Source: Gymnorhina tibicen (Eukaryota; Chordata; Aves; Passeriformes; Artamidae). Taken from it: a stretch of DNA of 64,000 nt. Under the pieces are notes generated by a model. That model searched no databases and was not told the DNA's origin. It saw nothing but the letters and a program-made list of their open reading frames with translations. Within the stretch, counting starts at the first letter, position 1; each line of letters opens with the position of its first letter. Location of the stretch: NCBI GenBank assembly GCA_013399875.1, contig VXAZ01003270.1, positions 85,176 through 149,175 on the forward strand, given 5' to 3'. The position numbers and the translations under genes are program-made. Of the stretch, positions 50,201 to 63,786 are shown one piece after another.

Positions 50201-53200
50201 TTTTCCTGTGCACTCATGCATACATACGTTTGAAATAATGGCTGGGATGCAGAGGCATTGGGCTTGGCAGTCTTGGGTAATTAAAGATCCCTTTCCCCTC
50301 TCCTTGGTTCATACCTCATCTATTACAGGCTCTGCAAACTACTCAAAAATTGTAAACTGCTATTCCAAAAGATGTACACCTTATCTGCCATGAAAAGCTG
50401 TTACCTTTTTTTCTAAGTCAGCCATGAACATTAAATATCATACAATAAATCTACTTATTATGAAAGCTCATGGATTTTACTACCTTGGCAACAAAGTGAT
50501 CTGTTCAAACTGCTTTTTGCTGCCAGTTTTAGAGTTTTCTGTGTCACAGAAAAAGCCATGAAGAGAGGATGAACAGTTAACTGACTCCTTCCTTTATGTT
50601 TGCATCATCAGTTTCTACAGATTGGAGAATGGATATAGTGTGAAAATGAGGTCCTTGGTTGCTCAGAACCAGTGGTAGTTAATAGATGAAATGGATTAAA
50701 AATAGATTTTTCAGTTTTATGACAGTCACTAGCAAAATCCCAGCCGGGAACGGAATGTTATTTTCAATATATCAAAAGAACATTTTTAATCTGGAGAAGA
50801 AAAACAATGTGAAAGAAACAAGCAAAATAGAATATTCATTTCTTCACGTACTTCTTTGGATTTTCATTACCAAAGATGCTGTCATCAAAGATTATTACAA
50901 ATAAATAAATAAAAAATCTAATCACTTCATATGGAAGCTCCTGTAGGTCTCCCTTTTTCTTAGATGACTGTGATAATTTGTTGATTGCTTCCAAAGGAGA
51001 AAAAAAGTAGTGACAGTGATTCAGACATCTAATCCTTCAGTGCTATTGTGTTGGTGTCACTCAAGAGATGAAAATGTCCCACTCCAGCACAAGGATGAGA
51101 TGGAGCCAGTTTCTCACAGAGGCTATATCCAAACTGTCAAAACCTCCCGCCACTCCAGAGCACACTTCCAGGAAACTTCTCCTACTCAAATGGCGAGGGA
51201 CTTGCAGCACCGTCTTTAAAGTGTTGAAAGCAGCATGCCCTACTGAAAAATATAACCAAAGCTTGATCTTTCTCTAGGAGGCAACCGTACACAAATGGCA
51301 CACCAGGGAGTCATATTAAACATTGTGCAGTGGTTTTTGTACCAAACACAACAGGTAAGCAAATATTTTTGTGTTTTTTCTGTCAATCCTGGAAATTCAG
51401 TGTGAAATATGAAAAACGGGTAAGGCTCTCTTTCCAAGTATGATCATGATTAACAAAAAGAGTTGGAGGGAAAATTGCTGTGAGTTACAGCTCAGACGCC
51501 TCATCATGGGCTGCAGTAATAGAGCTAATTTATCAAAGTGGGCACAGTAAGAACCTTGCAGATATTTTTTTTGAGTTTACACCAGCCAGAAAATAATATT
51601 ATTCACTATTATTCATGGCACTGGTTGCATCTTTATCTAGTCTCCTGAAAGAAACAAATGGAAACCTGTTTTTCTGAATATTTTATGCTGTTGAAAGGGA
51701 ACTACATTTAACTGAATCAAAGAGATTGTTTAAATTTTTTATTATGTCTTTATCAGATATTCAATGTTTTTGTGATTTCTATAATAAGAAAGATAAAACC
51801 TAATAGAAAAGAGATATTGGGGTTTACAAGACATAATATACAAAAATAAAGACATTTTTAAGATTAAGGAGCATGTTTTTGAATGTTTCTGATACAAGTA
51901 CAAGATTCAAAAGTACTATTCCATGCCATGAAGTGAAGATTAAGTGTAATTAGCATTCCCTTCTTCACGGTATTCATTCAGGTCTTCACTTAAGATTGCT
52001 TCACTGAAATGCAGTCAAGGTTTGTTAAGGTATGCTTAGTTTAAGATTGTGTATGAAATTGCTCAGAACATGTGTACGTTTCCCCTAGTCAAAGCTGCAA
52101 TCACTACTGATTTCAGCACGCCCAACATATAAGCTCTGACTGCTTTGCTGGCAAGGTCTGGGTCTCCTCTTCCCCAGACCATCAACATTTAGAAGAAAGT
52201 CAATAAATTTGACTAAGAGGGACATCTTTTCATTTTTCTTGCCCTGGATATACAGAGGAATAAATCACTACCTGAGATTTAAATGTGCGTGAGACACTTG
52301 TTCCTGTAAGATGTCACATGGAGATCTAACTAATCAGTTAGTCACTGAGCTGCATTAAACACCTTTCTATCCTCTTCCCCCTCCTCTCTGATTTTTTTAC
52401 CATTCCTTTCCTGACAGCTCCTACTTTTTCATACCCTCTCTTATAACATTCATTTTAACACGTCATTTCCTGCAGCCCTTTCTGGTCAGAAGCAGTTACA
52501 GGAGCCTACCTTTTCTCACAGCTCAGCTTTCTTGCTTGGATTGTTGGTGTGACCTGGCACTTCTCAAGAACTGATTGGCCAACTCAGATCAAAACGTTAA
52601 ATATTTAAAGTGGCACCACACCATTCATAAAATGAAACCTAAAGTGTTTGTTTACTCTCTGCTAATTATTTTAGTTCAAGCAGGCAGACTCAACTGTCTA
52701 CATTATTAATTAAACCTGTAAAAATGAGCTAAGGACAGGAAATGTTGTTCTTGCTGTTAGCAGTGCTAAAGATTAAGCTGCAACTCTCATTAGCTATAAC
52801 ATGAAAATCTTTTTCTCCAAACTGCACCAATGCAAAGCTAAAAAAATCATATCGGTCCATATTTCTAAATGGTTTGGAGAGAAGATGAATAATTGTGAAA
52901 TCTCAGATGTTAACCATTTTTAGGAGTTAAAAGTAATGTTACTAATTTACTGGTGTTTGTGGCTATCTTTGGCCTGAAGTAGAAAAGACTCATGTTCTCT
53001 AAAGTTGCATGTTTTAACACTAAAGGGTTTGAAGGTTTTCTTAAAGGAAAATTGAAGGTTTCCCCAAAGGCCATACAGTAGAAATACATAATATTCCACA
53101 TACAACTTTTACCAGTGAACTATTTCTTTACAACTATATATTTGCTATAGAAACATCATCATTGGGTTTTGTGATCAGGAACACTGTAATGTGATGGAAA

Positions 53201-56200
53201 CCACAACAAAAATCCACATTCATGTTGGAAAGAATTGTGTGAAAACCCATAAGAGTTATATGTTTTTATATAAAGTTTGATAGTTTCATTGCACTACCTG
53301 AAGCAATGCAAGATGCCTAAGCTGGTATTTTCGATGATGACCTGAAACTCCGTTCCATTCCGTCAAAAGTTTCACACAGTGGTCGAGTGCTGATTTGCAG
53401 TTTAGGGCTAGAAACGCTCAAAATTCTCATTTTTGTTAGACACAGGGGGACAGATCCAAAGGGAATGGAAGAGTCTAGTTATAGCTTGCAAAGAGGTGGG
53501 ATAGATGTAAGAGCACATGTCTGTGAACTGCAACTTTTGAGTGTTGCAGAATATAAAGCCTACCACTCTGCTGTGTGTCTCCACAGGACTCTGGAGCCTA
53601 ATTATAGAGCTGTATGAAAAAGTTCTGCTTGTCAGCAGAACCGGCAGGAGGGAAAAAAATCATATTTTTGCACATTCACAGAAGAATAAAATATTTAGGC
53701 AGAAAATCATCATTGCTGCAGATGGACACTTACAGAACAAAAATGGGTAATTTTTGTGCAGCTCTGCTTGTCACTAGCATAGCCAGAAAACATTTGGTAG
53801 CAGATTTAAAATCCAACCTAGAATTCCTCAGTCACTGCCAGTGGCAAAACGTGCTTCATAGAGTAGTAGGGGTTGAGGACTGCAGGAAAATTCAAGGTGG
53901 GGAAACAGTCCTGAAATGAGCAGTCAGGATTCCACCAAATTTAGTGTTGCTGCACTTGCTTATGCCAGCAGAGAATTTGTCTCTTGATGGTTTTGAGTCC
54001 TTCTGAGTAAGGATTAGCCACAAAAGCCTGATCACAGTTACAAGAAGGCAAAATGTGAGGATGTGACCCTATTGAGGCAATGAGGAGAGAGATCTAGAAG
54101 AGGCATGAAAGAGATGCACAAACTGTTATTGAAAACAGCAGTCAGCAGGTGCTAGAGGCCAATAGACTTTAACTGGTTGCTTTCATTATATTTAAAAAGG
54201 CACTCTTTAAATGCATGCTTTGAGTGAGAAGAAATGTCCCTATAAAAGAGCTACTCTATTCCCAGAACAATTCATATGGGTAACTAAAGTATTTTTAGGA
54301 GAAATATAATTTGACGGTATGATAAGCACAATACCTGATTCCCAGTGGTGTTCAGGTGACAACTTCTACCCAGTATATCAAAAAACTCAATAACCCAGAA
54401 CAGCAGGTTTTTTGTGTGTGCTGTGTGACCCTCCACAACACTAATAGAGGGATTATCCATTTGCAGGTGAAGGTCTGTGACACAAAAGATAAATAATTTA
54501 TATGGACTTTCCCCTTCTTCCCCTCACTTAGCACCAAGCAGAGAAATGGGGATTCATTACTGCATGATTCTCACCATTTCTGCACTTCCCAGCCTGTGTT
54601 TGTAGCCACTCAGTGGAAAGCCTGGCTCTTAAACTCAAGCTGTAGTGACCTGTACTTTCAGCTTTGGATAAGTGTTTTTCTCTTATGCTTGGTAAATGCA
54701 GTGTGAATTTTACGTGAAAGGGCTTTTTTCTTATTCCTTTTTCTTTCTTTTCCCTTGACATCATCTAATTTGGCAGTTCTTGGAGGGCTAGAGAGTCTCT
54801 TTAATGTATCTCAAGGCACAAGGACTCTGACTTTACTGCATTAACAGAATACATTTATTTGCTGCCTTTATATGTGGCAATGGGAACTGACGAAGGATTG
54901 TGTTCTCAATACTTCCCTCATCTCCTTCCTTGTCTGACATTAGCAATAAAATACAAATTACAGGAAAGGCAAACCAAGCATACAAATTAAGAAAACTAAT
55001 TTCATGCCAGCCAACATGTGGGAAAAACTCAGGTGATGAGGAAATCAAAATAAAATGGCAATAAACCAGACTACACTAAGAAGAAATAACTGTAAATAAA
55101 GACACAGAATCCAGTAATATCTTTATACACTAGTAACTAACAAATTAAAAATAAAAATTAGTAGAAAGTAATAAAACTCTCCTGCAATAGGACCTTCTGT
55201 CCATAACCTGCCAAAGTGTCTGTTTTCTTAAACAATGAAAAAGGATTTCTTCCAATATCTCTTAGGTGCCTTAAAATCTGCCCTATATGATAAAGAAATA
55301 AAACAACTCTATGTTTACTGTGCTTGATGCTGGAAGCTGATTTTGTTCTGTTTAATTTTTATTTTCAAGTTAATGGATGAAGTATTTCTCAGCCAGTTTA
55401 AAGAAGATTAGGCTCAATAAAAGGTAAACCTTTGTATTTGTTTGCTGTTACATCACTGTAATTCTACCATAAACCCAGAAATAATAACAAAAAGTCCAAA
55501 ATCACTGCCTTGCATATAGCTATTTACAGTCTGTTTTTTCCACTGCAAAATATTCCAGATCTTATTATACCACCTACAGGTAGTTTTTAGATAAATTCTT
55601 GGGATCCCCTGAGCTTCTCAGTCACTCTACTGTAGGTTCCAAAGAGCAAGCGTGTCCATTACAGATTTTGGAGAGGTTTCTCGTAGCCCACACTGCTTTG
55701 ACTTTAAACCAATCCTCAGAAAAAAACCTGCTATTTTTTTAAAATCTTAGATAATACGTGAAACTAGCATGCAGTTTTTGATATAGACATTATCTTCAAT
55801 AAACATTACAAGTGTTCAACTGACAGTATTTTCTCAAATGCCAGCTTTTACTTGATGCAGAATGTGACATATGAAACTACTAATCATTTTCTGTTGAAGC
55901 AAAATAACAAAAAGCTATGATAAATTCCTCTTTCTCTCACACATTATTCTCATTCACAAATCCTATAATCCTATATAATCATGCACATATTGTTTATAAT
56001 TTCAACATATTTTTGTAAGCTTTGAAAGAAATCCTTGGCAAATTCCTGTACATTTTTCTACAACAAAATCCTGCTGCTTCAAAGGAACTATTTTGCAAAG
56101 ACTGACGGAGAAGGAATCTTGGTAGTAATTTACAGATACTTAATGAAAACTTACAGAGGTAACAGAAATTAAGTAATGACCTTTTAAGCATAGAATCTTT

Positions 56201-57778
56201 ACTGCTCCTGTACACTTTAAGCTTCCTGATTTGCTCAGCCTGTATTTATTTTCTAGGGAAGGACTTTGGGTTTTGAATGGTTTGAATCACTCAGTCTGTC
56301 TTGCTTTTACTTTGTAGAAAATATGCAAGAATTTAATCCAAATTCATCTGAATTGCACTGCTTTGATGCTGCTTATTTTCTCCAGTTGTTGATTAATACG
56401 CTCCTTGTGCAAACATCTTCCTCCTACCTGATGCCTTCAGTAATGTCTCAATTCGTTGCTGATGACATTCAAATTTCCTCCAGAGATGCCTTTTGAAGTC
56501 ACAAACAGAGGATTATGCCCATCAGTGAATGACTCAGGCACAAAGTGATTGATAAGACAAATAAATACTTAGATCTTAGCAATCAGTCAGTTGTGATATG
56601 CAAGGGGGAAAACAAGACTGCAGACATTTCAGCTATATATCGTGTTTTCTAAATTATCTTTATATGCCAGTGGCCCACTTAATAAATTATTCTCCCTGGT
56701 TATCTGATCTGAAACAGGTTTTCAATTATGCCCCTTCTCAAACATGTAACAGTCAGTCTTCCATAGTCTGAAGCTATTTCAATGTCCAAGAAATAGCTTC
56801 CAAAGTCCAGAAAGAGGAAATACTACACAACTGGTTTTGAGTTGAAAAGCTGTGCACACACACATCAGAGAGACTTTATGACATCAAAGAAGTCATGGCT
56901 TTATTCCCAGATTCCCTGAGCTGAGTTTTATGTAAGCAGCAACAATACATGACACTGCATATGTTACAGGGGAGTAAGAACATTTCGAGCATCTTGCACG
57001 GCATGAGACTGAGAAGTCAGGACCTTGCATCACCTCAGATGTGCAAAAGTCAAAAGCCAAACAAAGAATAAAATTGTGGTACAAGAGTGAGTAAATTATT
57101 TGTTTTCTTTAATTCGTTATTTTTTGGATTGACAAAACAAATAAAAAGTTTCAATAAGGAGAACTTGTCTTTTAAAAGAATGTCGTGTGAAAGTCCATAT
57201 ACTTGTTTTTAATAAGTTTTGATCTGCGTGAGGTTTTGGTAACCCGAAGAAGAAGTTAATTTAGAAAAGGGGTCTAAAAAGCACACATTTCAGAAGCAAT
57301 TGTGGACTGTTGGTACTGTCTTCAGACAAATTTTTCAAGACATTTTATAGCATTTATGTGTGATCATTACACGTCATAGTGTTGCAGATAGTATCTCGGG
57401 CTTTTTTTCTGGTGTGGGAGGTGATCTTGAAGAAATCTGTACATGATCATGGTAGCATGGTTGTGAAACACAGATGTCTTCCCTTAGCTTTAAGCTCTTC
57501 AAAGGTCAGAAAAAACAGAAAAAAAAAAGGATTTTTTTTGAGTTAAGCCATACGTTCTTTGATTCAGGGATCATTTTGTGTTTACAGCCCTCAGTGCAAC
57601 ACAATCTTGATTTATGATTATCATGCCTAGTTGCTATGATGATGATAAGGTTTATAATGGAATAAAGGACCTTGCTAATAAAACAAAAAATCATCTATGA
57701 CAATCAGAGTTCTAATCTAAATAATATTTAGTATAGACTTGTAATGTGAATTGGACAGTTGAGGCAACTGCATTTTAA
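47242..57778. other. Non-coding sequence, 10.5 kb
   Basis: No gene, RNA or transposon recognised. Short frames overlapping on opposite strands (for example 48521-48740, 49104-49335, 51010-51277, 53387-53919) show no domains. The stretch 49050-49340 is somewhat GC-richer and less repetitive. The plus-strand frame 56266-56496 follows a good acceptor-like sequence (cttttactttgtag at about 56319) but lacks a matching donor. Confidence 0.55.
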
Positions 57779-58225
57779 AGTGGCATCTTCATTTTTTTAC
57801 ATATATGTAAACTGATGTACCTACAAATTACAGTAAAAAAGAAAAATCTAAAATTTTTAGGTACAAATGGTGAACTGTACATCAAAGTAACTTATGTAGT
57901 AGGTACAGAACTACACCTGGGGGGGAGGGTTCTGTTTTTAAAGTGCCACTTTATATACAAAGTATTCATTAATTTGGTCCAGAAGGAGGGCTGTAATACA
58001 ATATTCCGGGCAATGAAAGCTTATGGAAAAGAAATTAGTAAGCATAGGAAAAAGAAACTGAATGGAATTTTAATTTGCTTCTGTGTCCAGAACTTCAAAT
58101 GCATTTTTGTGCTAGGCATACTAAAATTCCTATACAGGAACAAGACAGCTTATGAATTTGTCAGTATTTCCTATTTTGTCCATTCTGTATATCTTACCCC
58201 CCCATCCAAGCCATCACGAGAATAA
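57779..58225 (+). other. Open frame of 148 codons, 136 from ATG, no assigned product
   Basis: From an ATG at 57815 the plus-strand frame is open for 136 codons to a TAA at 58223-58225, and the frame is stop-free from 57779. The product would be lysine-rich and basic (YLQITVKKKNLKFLGTNGEL near the start, KHRKKKLNG in the middle, ending LTPPSKPSRE), with no domain I know. There is no visible promoter or splice context. It is borderline for chance at this base composition. Confidence 0.2.
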
Positions 58226-61200
58226 ATGCAAAGTTAAATGGATAATTCTGATTACATTGTAGTAACATGAACATGACGAAGCTGAATGACTTTGTCAGAC
58301 CAACAATGCTGGATGTCACCCAAGTGTTCCAGCCTGTCCAGAGTAATTTCTTGGAGTGTCTATAATACATAACTTTAGGAAAATGTTCTCTGTGAGAACC
58401 ATCTCAGAAGAAAAGGTAAAACATATACTGTGACTTTGTTGACTCATTTTGGTGTGGTTTTGCTCATTACACTTCAGGTCTATGTGGAGACCTGCGAATA
58501 ACCAAGAGTAGGTGGCATATGAAAGTCTGCAGAGTAAGCTAACAGGGATGATGGGTCATCTTTCAGAACATATGTGTTCTTAAACACGTAATAATTAATC
58601 ACTTTCCCAAAAGTAAATTCCTGTTAATCTCCTCACCATTTACCATTTAGTTTTGAGGTCACATTTGTGGGGAAATTATTGCAGCAAACACATCTTCTGG
58701 ATATGTCTCTTCATGGCTAAGCGAGAATTACAACTCTTCAAGTTTAGTGCCTGAATGTCTTCTCAAAATAATATTATAAGGAGGTTATGCTTTTACATCA
58801 GCTTCTTCTGTTACTGTGACCAAACAATCTTTTTCATTTATCCACCCATCTGTGTAGCCACTAGTCTTGGTTGAATGCATTGCTATAGCAGGTTGGTTAC
58901 AACCTGTAGCAGGAATGTCACAGCCACGGGGCAATGTCCATCACGTACTTAATGAAGACTATAAACCCAACAAAAATAAAACAGGGTTCCTGAATTCTTG
59001 CAAAGTGATGCTATTTGGTAAGGGAAGACACCCAAAAGACTGGTCTGATACTATGCCTACATTGATTACAAAGCTGTACATTTAGTCTTGATTAAAATGA
59101 TTTGAAGGCTAGGAATCCCATTGAATATACAGTAAATATTTAACTATTAAAAACTGAACGTCTTTCACTCACAAGGAGGTTGAAGCCAAAGTCCCTGTAT
59201 GTTGAGTGAAAAGTTGTCGTCCTTTACCCCTCTCAGGAACTGCAATGAACTACCTGCAAAGTTTGTCTGCTTTTAGTTTCAGCAGCTGAAGGTTCTCCAA
59301 AGATAGCATCATGTTTTAACACCATTTACAATAAAACCTTTAAGAGCATACTGAAAAAGGAAATTCCCAAAAGAGGTTTCTGATGGATGGAAAGAGTTTG
59401 ATGTGTTTTCTATTTCTAGGTATGGGAATGGAGACAAGTTATCAATTTTCCCCAAGACTGACGTGTAAGTTTGGTCCTGAAGGAGATGTAAAGAGGTGAG
59501 CTATGGTGGTGTAACTAGTACATGACAGCATGCATCATTCTGACATAACCTCATGGCTCTGTAAGCTTAGGAGCAAGTCTGAGTGGATGACTATACACAA
59601 AAAGTGTGAGCATGTGATCAAGAACATCAGCTGTTGCATAGATGGTAATTCTAATGTTTTATTATAGTCACAACATACAGAATCTGACATAGTATTTCCC
59701 TTATTATATATCCTCTTGCAACACCTTAGAATTGATTTGTTGCCTTTATGAAATACAGTGAGAAATCATCCTGAACTTCCTTTTAGAATGCAGCACATAA
59801 GCAAAGATCAGATTTTCTTATGGTTCACACACTTTGGGATATTTTCATAAATCAGCCAAGAAATTAATTATAAAACCAACCAGATTACATTTCCTTCCAC
59901 AAACTAGAAAATGTTACTGTTGCTGCTATTCCAGCCTGCAAAGACACAGAATCATTGCTCTTCTATACATATGTGTATATAAACACATCTATACATGCAA
60001 ACACACACACCACGAGGCTTTGAAATCTTTAGGCAGAATAAGAATGTGTTTATCTTATCAAGTTTTAACAATTTCATAATTTGCAAACCCATCCCCTAAT
60101 AGAGTGTTGTTGATCAGAATCGCTCAGGAGATAAGAATCTGTAAGGACTCCATCACTTCCAGAAAGAGTATTTTTCCCTTGTAAAGCGCTAAGAAGTTGG
60201 TAATCCAGGGTGTAACAGACCCTGAAAAAAGCATCAGAGAAGCCATGCACAGAAGGAAGAAAATATACCATGAAGCCCCTACCAATATCGTATTAGCAAG
60301 CAAATGTCTATTTCACATTGATTCCTGGGGAATTAAGAATGCAGTATAAACTGTGATGGATTTTAGCATTGTAGAGTACAAGAAATTGTTCAAATGAGTG
60401 AGATTGTTCTGCAACTGAAAGAAAGTGCAATGCAGAAGCTTTAGCAGGAGCATAAGGAGGGAGCAGACCAACAGTGGCAAATTATGTAGTGCATTCAGAG
60501 GAACTAAAATCTGTGTTGCAGGCTACAAGCAGAAAGACAAAATAATTCAGAAGAACTATTTTATTTTTCAATGGCATCAAACCAATCCCCTCAGATGTCT
60601 CAATGCCTTGGTATGTATATTCTTAACATATAGCTGTCTGTGATGTCTTTTGTAAAGACTTGCATTAATTATTTAAAATAAATATTCCTATCATTAACCT
60701 AACCAGAAAATTTCCAGTGTGTTGAATCTGTTCAGTGGAACATATTTTTTTTATATTTCTAGCAAATCAGATTTAGCGCTTTTGAACATACCAGCTTTGT
60801 AACAAGCAAGAAGGAAAACTGGATCTCAGACTGTCACTTAAAGCATCATACTTTTAACCTCCTCTTTCCATACAGAGCTCTTTACCTTTACTGACACCCT
60901 CTGGTCCCTATGTCTAAGTCAGGTCTGAATTCATTCCAACACTCCTTCAAAAATTTACTTTTCAAATCAATATTTTGTGGAGCACAGAACTGGATGTTTT
61001 CTGAAACTCCCATAAATCATATCACTGATTCCCCAATAGTTCACCATGTCAGCAACTTATTCAGGGGACTCAAGCAAATTTGCCAGTCATGACCTTCCTG
61101 TACTGAAGCTTTGCTAACAGTCCTCCAAGTTATGCATTTCTTAAAGTTGCCTTTTATTATTTTCTAACAGCAGAGCTTTTAATCACATCTTTTATCTTAG

Positions 61201-61807
61201 CTGCTACAATATTTTTCCTCAAGACCTGTTTTCAAAGCTGCTTTTTTTCAAATTCTCAACTGTAACTCAGACAGTAATGTTTTTATTTTCTGTTTTCATT
61301 CTTAGTACATCTGCCCTTGTTATAAAATGAAATTAAGATCCCTACCCCCGACATTTTTACCTCAAATTCAGAATATGACCTTCAGCTTCATGTTGACCAA
61401 CAAAACTAAAATCTACACTCTTCATCTCCAAACTATACATAGCTATCTTCACACTTTTATGTCATGCTCTGCGAGTTCTGACTTTTTTGCATGGGCATTT
61501 GCTTTGTAAGTGTATGAAATAGGAGCGCTGCATGTTCAATACTCCACTTATGAAACTACTTAGCTGCTATCACCTTCAAGAGTGCTTAACACTTCACTCT
61601 CCTTAATGTATTTGTAGTCTGCCGAAACTTTGTCTTCTTAACCACATCTCTTAAGCATTCCCATAGTATATCCCTACTGAAGGCCACTGTACATAAAACA
61701 TTCCTCAGTTATTATAGTTCAGGTTCACGTCTCAGTTTTCTGTCTTCCTTTTGGCATATCTCAAACTAGTAAACAAGCATTTGTGTTTTCCTTCACAAGA
61801 TAGAGAA
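58226..61807. other. Non-coding sequence
   Basis: No recognisable gene or transposon. Mixed CA/TA-rich short repeats occur at about 59965-60012. Confidence 0.6.
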
Positions 61808-61844
61808 GGGGTTTCGGGGGTAGGGGGGAGGTTGGGGTTTGGGG
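61808..61844 (+). other. G-quadruplex-forming motif
   Basis: Five runs of four to six guanines are separated by short loops: GGGG-tttc-GGGGG-ta-GGGGGG-aggtt-GGGG-ttt-GGGG. This more than satisfies the usual four-tract G-quadruplex rule, with two-tetrad to four-tetrad folds possible. It is immediately followed by an oligo-T and TTTG-rich run (61845-61865). It lies about 1.4 kb inside the transcribed side of the putative leftward promoter, where the G-rich strand would be the template strand. Confidence 0.9.
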
Positions 61845-61865
61845 TTTTTTTTTGTTTGTTTGTTT

Positions 61866-63120
61866 TACTTGAAACCTTGCGTATAAGTGTTACAGTAACT
61901 AAAGTCAATTTATCAAAAATATTTTTAGAAATTCTACTAAGGCATTTGATAGCTTTTTTAAGTAATGGCCCAGTTATTGCTAATTCTTTCAATAACTCCT
62001 GTAATAATATTAATCAGAATGAACTTATCTTTCATTAATATTGATTGCCATAAAGTACTTCTGCAGGAGTGGTACTATAACTCAGCAAGAATTAATGGCA
62101 CTTTATTAATTGGAAAAATGTTATTCAAATTTTAATTATCAGGAAGCCCCCCTTAGCTTTTGGCTAATAGCAAAAGTATAATTTATTTGTAGTTTCAAAC
62201 TTTAGGGTCTCATCAACAGCTCACTGAAGTCTAGGGGAATGCTGTAACTCGTCAGAAAAAAAACCTGGCACCAGGTCCTTCATTTAAAAAAAAAAACAAA
62301 ACCAACTACAATTGTTTCATTCCAAGGAAGCATTACTTTTTAAACAAAAAAAATGAACTTTGCAAAAACTTTAAGCTACATTTCTGAAATATTGTAACAC
62401 ACAGAAAACTTAAGTCCTAAGTATTCACGTTACGCTATCTTGTCTAACTTCTGTTTTGTGAAGTTTCTGAGCTTAATAGGAATGCAACTAAACATCTGAG
62501 GAAGCACAGATACAGTCACGGATTTTTTTTTCTGATTTAAAAATCTTAAAAACACAGTTTCGTGCTCTATGTCACAATAACTCTCAGTTCATCTTCTAGC
62601 CAGTTCACAGACATTCCAGATAGTCTTATCAATTGTCCTCACATCAGAGAGGAAAAAATCAGTGCATCTTTATGTAATTCCATCTCCTCTGCCTGTCAGC
62701 AAAGGAGAAGACTCCTGGCACTGTACTTTTTTCTAATTCCAGAGATAACTGTTTATCCCAAAGCCAAGTATCATTCCAAACTCCAAAACAGCACAACTTT
62801 CAGTGCATCACTATAAACTCAATATGCTGGGTTATTTCCTGATTCACCCTAGAGCATTAGTATAGTAGCTCTCCCAAACATAAGAAATGTGCACATTTAA
62901 ATAGGCATTCCTTGTCTGGAGTATGTATTTGTACTAAAAGCCTCACATCTCTCTTCACAACTCATTCACTGCAGTAGTTTGCTTGCTAGTTAAATGACGG
63001 GAAGCATATAGCAGATCACAGTAATTTCTGCTTCAACTTTTCTGCTCAATTATGACAACAATTTCGACGTAAGATTCAAAACAAAAAAGCAAAACACATA
63101 AACCTGCAGCCCAAAAATGG
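61866..63120. other. Non-coding AT-rich sequence
   Basis: No gene recognised. A-rich runs occur at 62285-62298 and 62346-62352. Composition shifts to CpG-containing sequence from about 63120. Confidence 0.6.
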
Positions 63121-63130
63121 GATCTCTCAC

Positions 63131-63420
63131 CGTTGCCGGCTTCACAGTAGACTGCTCACAGAGATGCTGCGATGGATATTAAAACAATCTGCACACACTC
63201 CAAAGTCTAACCAGGGAAATCAGTGCCTGGCTGGGGGAACGGCAAAGACACTTACCGCTGCTGTGGCACCGTCTCTCTCGCCCTGACTCTCAGCCTCTCT
63301 CTCCCATCCTCCTGACAGCCTCAAATATAGCAGTCCCTTATGGTGCTGAGCCTGGGGGAGCAGAGGATTGCAGAGTTGGGTTTTTTCCCTCTTTTTTCTC
63401 TCTTTTTTTTTTAAACCATC
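63131..63420 (-). promoter_or_regulatory. Putative leftward non-coding first exon with splice donors
   Basis: On the minus strand a consensus donor CAGCG|GTAAGTG places an exon end at 63256 (GT at 63255-63254). A second donor-like site, CAACG|GTGAGAG, ends at 63131. Upstream of the first donor, minus-strand sequence is GA-rich 5' UTR-like DNA without a usable ORF: the nearest ATG, in gatgggagagagaggctga, meets a stop after five codons. A TATA-like tatatt sits at 63329-63324. I infer a 5' untranslated first exon of a gene transcribed toward lower coordinates. The TSS is not defined, and the exon may extend into the CpG island. The gene cannot be identified. Confidence 0.35.
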
Positions 63421-63583
63421 CAGAGGTAGTTCTCCAGACCCGACCGCCTCTCCTCCTCGGCTCGCTCAGTGATGGAAAGCCCCAGGTGAAGGCATCCGCG
63501 CCGGCAGCTCCCGCGAGCCCCTCCCGGCCCCGCCGTGCCCCCTCCCGGCGGGGGGACCGAGGCGCCTCCCCCGGCTGCTCCCG

Positions 63584-63592
63584 GGGGGGCGG
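63584..63592 (+). promoter_or_regulatory. GC box (Sp1-type)
   Basis: The sequence gggggggcgg is a consensus GC box for Sp/KLF factors, inside the CpG island. A reverse-orientation counterpart (cccgccc) lies at 63603-63609. Confidence 0.5.
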
Positions 63593-63708
63593 CAGAGGCT
63601 CTGCCCGCCCCTGCCTGGACGCGTGTGGATGTATAGATGATGTGGATGTGTGTTTATGTGAGTGCCATCTCACACCGCCGCTCGCCCCTACCCCTAAGCG
63701 CGCAAGGA

Positions 63709-63786
63709 CCCCCCTCCTCCCGCTCTCCTCCTCCTCCTGCTCCTCTCCACCTTCCTCCTGATTTTCTCCTCTTCACTCCTCTGCCC
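63709..63786 (+). repeat. Polypyrimidine (CTC-rich) tract
   Basis: About 78 bases are almost wholly C/T on the plus strand (repeated CTCCTC units) with only isolated purines. The minus strand is correspondingly a GGAGGA-type purine tract. Such tracts are common at CpG-island promoters and can adopt triplex structure. A further pure C/T run occurs at about 63380-63413. Confidence 0.85.

Noticed and set aside
56266..56496. Plus-strand frame containing FVADDIQIS, resembling a reverse-transcriptase YADD box
   Set aside because: Only the ADD-x-Q pattern matches. No neighbouring RT motif is present, so it is likely chance.
60180..60196. gtaaagcgctaagaagt as a second MIR-like SINE end
   Set aside because: The surrounding bases lack the preceding SINE blocks; the match is too short.
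63338..63761. Arg/Pro/Ser-rich frames on both strands of the CpG island
   Set aside because: Open frames on both strands at once are the expected effect of GC-rich DNA lacking A/T-rich stop codons.
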